Assembly (NCBI GenBank): GCA_034435675.1
Contig: DAOTWP010000255.1
Location: 1-18,097 of the forward strand
Length of the DNA stretch: 18,097 nucleotides
Direction: 5' to 3'
Source of the DNA: DAOTWP01 sp034435675
Lineage (GTDB): Bacteria; Chloroflexota; Anaerolineae; Aggregatilineales; Phototrophicaceae
Position numbers and translations under genes: made by a program. Below the pieces are notes generated by a model that was given only the letters and a program-made list of their open reading frames with translations, was not told the origin of the DNA and searched no databases. Position 1 is the first letter of the stretch; every line of letters begins with the position of its first letter. Of this stretch, positions 13,517 to 18,097 are shown piece after piece.

Positions 13517-14350
13517 TTAACCAGAGGCAGCAGTCGCTTCTGCGGTAGCTTCCGGCGACAGCTCCTCCGCAGGGGCGGCAGCTTCCGTGCCCTCTGCCGG
13601 AGCAGCAGTCGCTTCAGACTCTGCTTCCTGGCGAGCCTGTTCCACCAGGGCTTCCACTTCCTCTGCCGGCAGTGGGGTCAGCGAAAATTCAGTGCTGTCA
13701 GGAGCATAGGTGGAGTATGGGGCATAACCCTGCCAGGCATGCAGGTTGTTGCTGCTGACCAAACGCACCATTTCGGCAGCATTCATATACAGCACGGCGA
13801 CGATTTCGCTGGTCTCGGACAATGCGCCTTCAGGTCCTTCAACAAAGGCGTAAACGACCATCTGCTTATCCGGGTAAATCAGGTTCATGACTGCCTGTTC
13901 GTCGCTGAACTCGCTGCCAATGGCATAGGCGGGTTCGCCATGCGTTTGGATGACCTCACCCAGGCGCATGCGCGGCGCAACCTGCAAGAACAGAATACTG
14001 ACCGTCTGACCATCTTCGCTGAACATCTGGCAGCAGGTCGGGCCACGACGCTGTTCCCACGTCGCGCGCAGAATCGTGCCGCCGCCTTCGGCTTCCAGTT
14101 CTTCGACCTGGAAATTGGTCAAACGCGAATTGTCTTCAAGAATGGTCAACGCTTCATTCCACGAAGTGACCCCCGGCGTAATCCCCTGCCAGCAAGGAGC
14201 GCCGCAGGGATCGCCGTCCACCAAGCTGGAGTCGTTGAGCAAGCTATCATCACGCAATTCTGGCGGTGGTGCGCAGGCAGCAAACATCACAACCAGTACC
14301 AGCATGGCGGGCAAAAGCAAGCGTCCTCTCATGATCCACATCACTTTCAT
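13517..14350 (-). CDS. Small lipoprotein of unknown function with PCGAPCW..GITPG core
   Basis: A 277-residue predicted lipoprotein. A hydrophobic signal peptide ends in F-A-A-C with the lipidated cysteine at C26. Residues 48-60 read PCGAPCWQGITPG, followed by an alpha/beta-like region with a further CC pair (TCCQMF). The motif recalls Chloroflexota lipoproteins I know only as uncharacterised, so no function is proposed. The C-terminal tail from about 235 is low-complexity Ala/Glu/Pro and probably disordered. ATG codons at 14350, 14341 and 14332 are all in frame. The last would give a compact MRGRLLLP signal peptide, and no Shine-Dalgarno decides between them. A promoter candidate and a downstream terminator suggest a monocistronic unit. 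Its cysteines make it a possible client of disulfide-forming enzymes such as the VKOR encoded nearby, but this is inference. Confidence 0.85.
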   Translation of the reverse strand: MKVMWIMRGRLLLPAMLVLVVMFAACAPPPELRDDSLLNDSSLVDGDPCGAPCWQGITPGVTSWNEALTILEDNSRLTNFQVEELEAEGGGTILRATWEQRRGPTCCQMFSEDGQTVSILFLQVAPRMRLGEVIQTHGEPAYAIGSEFSDEQAVMNLIYPDKQMVVYAFVEGPEGALSETSEIVAVLYMNAAEMVRLVSSNNLHAWQGYAPYSTYAPDSTEFSLTPLPAEEVEALVEQARQEAESEATAAPAEGTEAAAPAEELSPEATAEATAASG

Positions 14351-14421
14351 TGCAAGGTCACCACAGCGATGACATATAATAACTTATCAAAGTGGGGTTA
14401 CCGCTCCGGAAATTAGGGCGT

Positions 14422-14449
14422 ATTGTAGCGCGTTTTAGCACTAGTTCAA
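14422..14449 (-). promoter_or_regulatory. Promoter candidate for the 13517-14350 lipoprotein gene
   Basis: On the reverse strand TTGAAC (14449-14444) and TACAAT (14427-14422) are 16 bp apart, each close to consensus. The -35 hexamer overlaps the last codons of the upstream gene (TTG-AAC-TAG). Transcription from about 14415 gives a leader of roughly 65 nt. Confidence 0.5.
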
Positions 14450-16645
14450 CCGTGAGAATGTGAGATTATAGCGCCCAATCGTTGTTCCATACAATGCACC
14501 ATAGTGAGTTGCAATGATGTAATAACGACCATCGGCGGGAATCTGCAAATCGGCGATCAAGGAATTGCGCGTGGTCCCCCCAGGCGCATCGTCATTCTGG
14601 GCAATTTCGATACCGTCCGCGTCCACCACAGCCAACACAGCGTCCAGCGTACCGTCCAGCGCTTCCATGCTGATGCGCACCCGGTCCCCAGATTGGCCAT
14701 CAAAAGCATAGATGTCGAATTTGTCATCGCGCGTAATCGCGCCGCGCAGCGGTTCGCCGGGAACTACCGGGACGGCTTGCGCAATCTGTGACTGGAAATT
14801 CAGCGAAGTGAAGTCCAAATCGCCAGGACTGCCGATAATCCCGCCGGGACCAGGCACGATCTGCCCGTCGGACTGCGCCGCGAAACTGATCAGATAGCGT
14901 TCATTCTCACGGATGCCGGTAATCGTCTGCGAGAAAACACTGCGCCCCTGCACGATTACGCTGAGCACCGGCTCTACAGGGGTGTTGTCACCGCAGATAT
15001 TCTGGAACCAGACTTCGATTTCGTAGACTTCATTTGTCCCAAAGCGCAGTGTGCCAGTGGGCCAATAGATATAGGAAATCGGTGACCCGCTCGCACGCAC
15101 GCAGTTCTGGTTGCCTACCGCGATCAACTGCCCACCGCTGGACACCGACCTGCGATCATCATAGACTGCCAACCCGGTTGGATCTCGCACAAGGAGCTGG
15201 AAGTCTGCGCTGGTGTCCCACAGCAGCGCAATTTCGATGTCCCCACGCGGCAGCCCCAGCGAGGTAATCTGATCGAGCGCGGCACTGCTGGCATCGCTGC
15301 CCGCACTGCCCACTATCAGTGTCAGTTCATAATCGCCCGCTGTCCCGCCAAGTTGCTGCCCATAGCGCGTTGCCACCAGCGTGTAGGTGCCGTCCGCCAC
15401 CAGTGTAAAATTACGAATGGCGGAATTAGTGGTCGTGATCGCCGGGTCGCTAGTGTCGTCATCATTTGACGCTACGACATTGCCCGTGCTGTCCAGCAGG
15501 AACAGGCGCGTATCCAGGCTGCCACCATTGACGGCTGTCAGCGTGGCGGTGACCACGTCCCCAAACAAACCTTCAAAGCTGTAGGTATCGAAGAAGTTGT
15601 CGTTTGTGATTGTGCCGCTGACCGTCCCGGTGCGCGCAAGGGGCGTTTGCCCGGCAAGCAGTTCAGCAGCAGGGATACTCAAGGATTCGCTGTAGACGCC
15701 ATTAGCGCCCAGACGAGTGCTGCCATCGGCAATCACGGTAAAGCTGCCGATAAATACCTGTTCCGGCAGCAAGGTGGCTTGGATCGGCTCCAGATCTACA
15801 CCGTCCAGCGTGATGCTGATTGTGAACGATACGGGATCATTTGCCGCCGCCTCGTCGCACACCTGCTGGTAATAGACCAGCACTTCGTAGCTGCCCGTCG
15901 GAACTGGGCCAATGCCCCACGAGAGTGTCTCTGTCGGGGAATCTGCTGTAACGTTCTCGCAAGCGCCGTTGATGTTGGGGGTATTGAACACCCCGCCACT
16001 GGCGACTTCGGGGGTAAACCAGTACAGGCTGCCACCCACCGGGTCGCGAACCTCAAGGTCGAGATTTGCCGTTGTGTTCCATGTCAGGCTGACTTCCAAC
16101 CCAAATGTGGTCTCAAGCGTGCCAGCTTCTACCGCAGCGGTTGTCGCTACCGGGGGCGGCAGAATCTGCGGGGTAGTGCCCGTTTCGGCGGTGGGTTCCA
16201 GCGTTGCAGCAGTGACCGACTCTCCGCTGGCGGTAAATACCAATTGGAAGTTGCCCTGCGTCGGAGTGTCTACGCCGGGTACGAGTGACAGGGTAACATA
16301 ATAGGTTTCGGTGCGGGGCATTGTCACCCCGGCAAGTGCCACTGCGCCTGTCGCGCCAGAGTCCGCCGCCTGCGCGACCAAGCCTCCCTGCGCGTCTGTG
16401 ATCGAGAGTGCCAGTGCCAATCCATCTACACTGATCGCCTGAAGGGTAATCACCTGCCCGGTTGTGCCAGAGAAGTTGTAGACCTGTATCAGATTATCCG
16501 CGTTGATACTGCCATTAACGACTGCCCCATTTTGCAGGGTGCGTGTCGCATCCTGCGCCATGACAGCCAGTGTCAGCGACAGCAGCAGCGCCAAGAGCAG
16601 CAGCAGCCCGGCACGGGAAATTTTTTTACCAGAGTGACTGAGCAT
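14441..16645 (-). CDS. Exported multidomain beta protein with alternating PPC-like and YfaP-like domains
   Basis: A 734-residue secreted or envelope protein. A signal peptide ends at AVMA|QD (about residue 30). Three segments resemble pre-peptidase C-terminal (PPC) beta-sandwiches: 37-140, 338-445 (GTVSGTITNDNFFDTYSF...GTYTLVATRYG...GDYELTL) and 630-732 (GEPLRGAITRDDKFDIYAF...GRYYIIATHYG...GRYNLTF). Between them are two related domains of the YfaP/DUF2135 kind: about 181-285 (VSLTWNTTANLDLEVRDPVG) and 467-575 (IALLWDTSADFQLLVRDPTG). Each has two cysteines at similar spacing, C229/C263 and C515/C551, likely disulfides. NDD-type Asp clusters in the second and third PPC units could bind calcium. 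No catalytic domain is visible, so binding or structural function is most likely. ATG 16645 has GAGGG with a 7-nt spacer. The gene lies downstream of an M23 peptidase gene but behind a strong terminator. Confidence 0.88.
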   Translation of the reverse strand: MLSHSGKKISRAGLLLLLALLLSLTLAVMAQDATRTLQNGAVVNGSINADNLIQVYNFSGTTGQVITLQAISVDGLALALSITDAQGGLVAQAADSGATGAVALAGVTMPRTETYYVTLSLVPGVDTPTQGNFQLVFTASGESVTAATLEPTAETGTTPQILPPPVATTAAVEAGTLETTFGLEVSLTWNTTANLDLEVRDPVGGSLYWFTPEVASGGVFNTPNINGACENVTADSPTETLSWGIGPVPTGSYEVLVYYQQVCDEAAANDPVSFTISITLDGVDLEPIQATLLPEQVFIGSFTVIADGSTRLGANGVYSESLSIPAAELLAGQTPLARTGTVSGTITNDNFFDTYSFEGLFGDVVTATLTAVNGGSLDTRLFLLDSTGNVVASNDDDTSDPAITTTNSAIRNFTLVADGTYTLVATRYGQQLGGTAGDYELTLIVGSAGSDASSAALDQITSLGLPRGDIEIALLWDTSADFQLLVRDPTGLAVYDDRRSVSSGGQLIAVGNQNCVRASGSPISYIYWPTGTLRFGTNEVYEIEVWFQNICGDNTPVEPVLSVIVQGRSVFSQTITGIRENERYLISFAAQSDGQIVPGPGGIIGSPGDLDFTSLNFQSQIAQAVPVVPGEPLRGAITRDDKFDIYAFDGQSGDRVRISMEALDGTLDAVLAVVDADGIEIAQNDDAPGGTTRNSLIADLQIPADGRYYIIATHYGALYGTTIGRYNLTFSRLN

Positions 16646-16671
16646 CGTAAGTCCCTCTCAAGACCCCAAAC

Positions 16672-16718
16672 AAAAAAGCATGGGCAAGTGTAGCGGAAAT
16701 GCAGCGCTACCGCCATGC
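16672..16718 (-). terminator. Rho-independent terminator of the M23 peptidase gene
   Basis: On the reverse strand an outer stem GCATGG/CCATGC (16718-16713 with 16683-16678) encloses an inner stem GTAGCG/CGCTAC (16710-16705 with 16695-16690). It is followed at once by TTTTTTG. It lies 71 nt past the M23 stop and only 26 nt before the next start codon. Confidence 0.85.
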
Positions 16719-16789
16719 CGCAAAACCACCGGATACCCAACGCACCCGCGCAGAGCCGCGCGCATCAGCCCGCTGCTGAACCTGCCTCC

Positions 16790-18097
16790 TCAGCACTGAT
16801 CCGCATTTTCCGGCGGTGGCGTCTGCGAATCGCGCAGTTGCAGCACCACACAGGTTGTGCGTCCTTCGAGGACATCCACAATGCGTGAAATCCGCTGCCC
16901 GTCAATAGTGGTGGTCACTTCATAACGTCCGGCGGGAATATCGCCAAACGCGAAATTTTCATCCCAGATGGGATCAGGATTCACACGCGAGGGCGAATCC
17001 GGAAACACATAGGTTGTGGTTGATGCAATCACCAGCCCGCTGCCCCAGTTGCGCAGTGTAACTGGCAAATCCTGCAACTGTCTGCCCCGACTGTCCAACA
17101 CCCGACCGACCACGACGCCATGCCCCACATAAGGCACCAGCCACAGGTAAGGATTGTAGGTCGAGCCATAGGTTGCACTGGCAAGATCAGCCGCAATGCG
17201 CACCTCAAAATGCACATGTGGCCCGCTGGCGTCCCCGCTGTTGCCGTTCAGTCCGATAATATCCCCACCAGCGACGCGATCCCCGCTGCTAACCAGCGGC
17301 GCTTGCAGGTGCGCATACACGGTGAAGATCGGCATACCGTTGTAGCCGAAGTCATGCTCAATAACGACCACATTCCCATAGGAACTGGTGGATTGAAAAA
17401 TCGGCGTTTCCGGGCTGGAGGCAAACACCACAACACCATCCCCAGCGGCGCGGATATTCTCTCCTACCGGGTTGGGGATGTCGATGCCGTGATGAATGCG
17501 CAGGGTGTTCTCAGGACCGTCTGAACCATAAGGATAATATGCCAGCCCCTCGGTAGTGTTGCGCGCGTTGGAGTCCACCGGGCGCATCAGCCAGTAGTGG
17601 TCACGCCCCAGCGGGTCACGATTCACGGGCGGGATCAACGGCGGATCTGACCATTCGCTGACAGGTGGGCGCGTTTGCAGTTGGGCGACCTGAATCGTCG
17701 CCTGCGCGTCGAAAGGACTCGCTGTGACATCCTCCGCGCGCGGCGACGGTGTGGCAGTCGGCGGCAGTGTGGGTGTCACCGCACCACTAAAGGGCGTAAA
17801 CGTCGGCGCCGCGCCGCCGCCCACGGCACCTGCCGCCACGGGTCCGCTGAGCTGGCTCTCGGCAGGGGGCAGAGTCGGCGCGATGAAGGGCTGGGTCGCA
17901 ATCGCCACCGTAGGCGCGGGGGTGATGCTGCTCTCAAAGCCTGCCTGCTGGATCAACTGCCATGCATTCGGCGCGGTTGTTGGCTCTACCTGCGTCGGCA
18001 CCACTGCTGCCAGCATCGGGGCGGGTGCGGCATTCTGCCACAGCAGCACGCCAAACCCTGCCAGCGCCGCCAGCACGATCAGCAGCGTGATGCATCC
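16790..18097 (-). CDS. Membrane-anchored M23 (LytM-type) peptidase, 5' end outside the window
   Basis: 435 residues lie in the window, and the frame stays open to the right edge, so the start is missing. The visible N-terminus is a hydrophobic segment (CITLLIVLAALAGFGVLLW) likely to be a signal anchor, followed by a Pro/Thr/Ala linker to about residue 124. The LytM/M23 zinc peptidase domain has H202 and D206 in HHGID, H263 in VYAHL, and H294/H296 in GPHVHFEV. All metal and catalytic positions are kept, so it should be an active peptidoglycan endopeptidase or crosslink hydrolase. From about 328 a C-terminal beta domain (VVGRVLDSRGRQLQDLPVTLRNW...GRYEVTTTIDG) resembles carboxypeptidase-regulatory/Ig-like folds and may bind a wall or surface partner. 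Numbering starts at the first residue in the window. A GTG at 18076 is unlikely to be the start because it falls inside the membrane segment. Confidence 0.93.
   Translation of the reverse strand, partial: GCITLLIVLAALAGFGVLLWQNAAPAPMLAAVVPTQVEPTTAPNAWQLIQQAGFESSITPAPTVAIATQPFIAPTLPPAESQLSGPVAAGAVGGGAAPTFTPFSGAVTPTLPPTATPSPRAEDVTASPFDAQATIQVAQLQTRPPVSEWSDPPLIPPVNRDPLGRDHYWLMRPVDSNARNTTEGLAYYPYGSDGPENTLRIHHGIDIPNPVGENIRAAGDGVVVFASSPETPIFQSTSSYGNVVVIEHDFGYNGMPIFTVYAHLQAPLVSSGDRVAGGDIIGLNGNSGDASGPHVHFEVRIAADLASATYGSTYNPYLWLVPYVGHGVVVGRVLDSRGRQLQDLPVTLRNWGSGLVIASTTTYVFPDSPSRVNPDPIWDENFAFGDIPAGRYEVTTTIDGQRISRIVDVLEGRTTCVVLQLRDSQTPPPENADQC

Overview
The window looks like chromosomal DNA of a Chloroflexota bacterium, most likely from the Anaerolineae side. 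This is an inference from gene content. The signs are moderately high GC, lipoproteins and exported proteins with long Pro/Thr/Ala linkers, a SARP/BTAD regulator carrying a STAND-like N-terminus, a lipoprotein with a 'PCGAPCW..GITPG' core, a PPC-domain envelope protein, and an M23 peptidase with a C-terminal beta domain. No rRNA, tRNA, CRISPR array, transposase or phage gene was seen. Most genes are core or envelope housekeeping genes, so the less ordinary material lies mainly in the intergenic DNA and in a few domain architectures.

Layout. 1-1854 (-): an Asp/Glu-type amino-acid racemase followed, with a 4-base stop/start overlap, by an MFS transporter that runs off the left edge. 2097-3644 (-): a lipoprotein with a glycoside-hydrolase-like TIM barrel. 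3645-3999: a regulatory region holding an inverted repeat, a TATAAT box, a GAAC-N4-GTTC SOS-type box and a near-consensus TTGACA-17-TAGAAT promoter. 4000-6486 (+): a GyrA/ParC-type topoisomerase subunit, closed by a hairpin terminator. 6546-7718 (-): a SARP/BTAD regulator with a degenerate ATPase-like N-terminus. 8009-10198 (-): a bifunctional RelA/SpoT (p)ppGpp enzyme. 10199-10517: the divergent relA/moeA control region, with a dispersed-repeat-like palindrome and a possible structured leader. 10518-11756 (+): MoeA, followed by a complex terminator. 11889-12404 (+): a VKOR-family thiol oxidoreductase. 12545-13270 (-): a tandem S1-domain protein. 13517-14350 (-): a small lipoprotein of unknown function. 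14441-16645 (-): an exported PPC/YfaP-like repeat protein. 16790-18097 (-): a membrane-anchored M23 peptidase, cut by the right edge.

How the genes fit together. Several act on growth and stress physiology (topology through GyrA, (p)ppGpp through Rel, RNA binding through the S1 protein). Another set acts at or outside the membrane (MFS, GH lipoprotein, VKOR, the 14350 lipoprotein, PPC protein, M23). Apart from the overlapping racemase-MFS pair, hairpins or convergent/divergent orientation separate most genes, so the window reads mainly as independent units and not as one dedicated pathway. I did not find a clearly novel multi-gene system. The best leads are the gyrA control region with its SOS-like box, the absence of a canonical GyrA box, the relA/moeA intergenic region, and the duplicated PPC/YfaP architecture.
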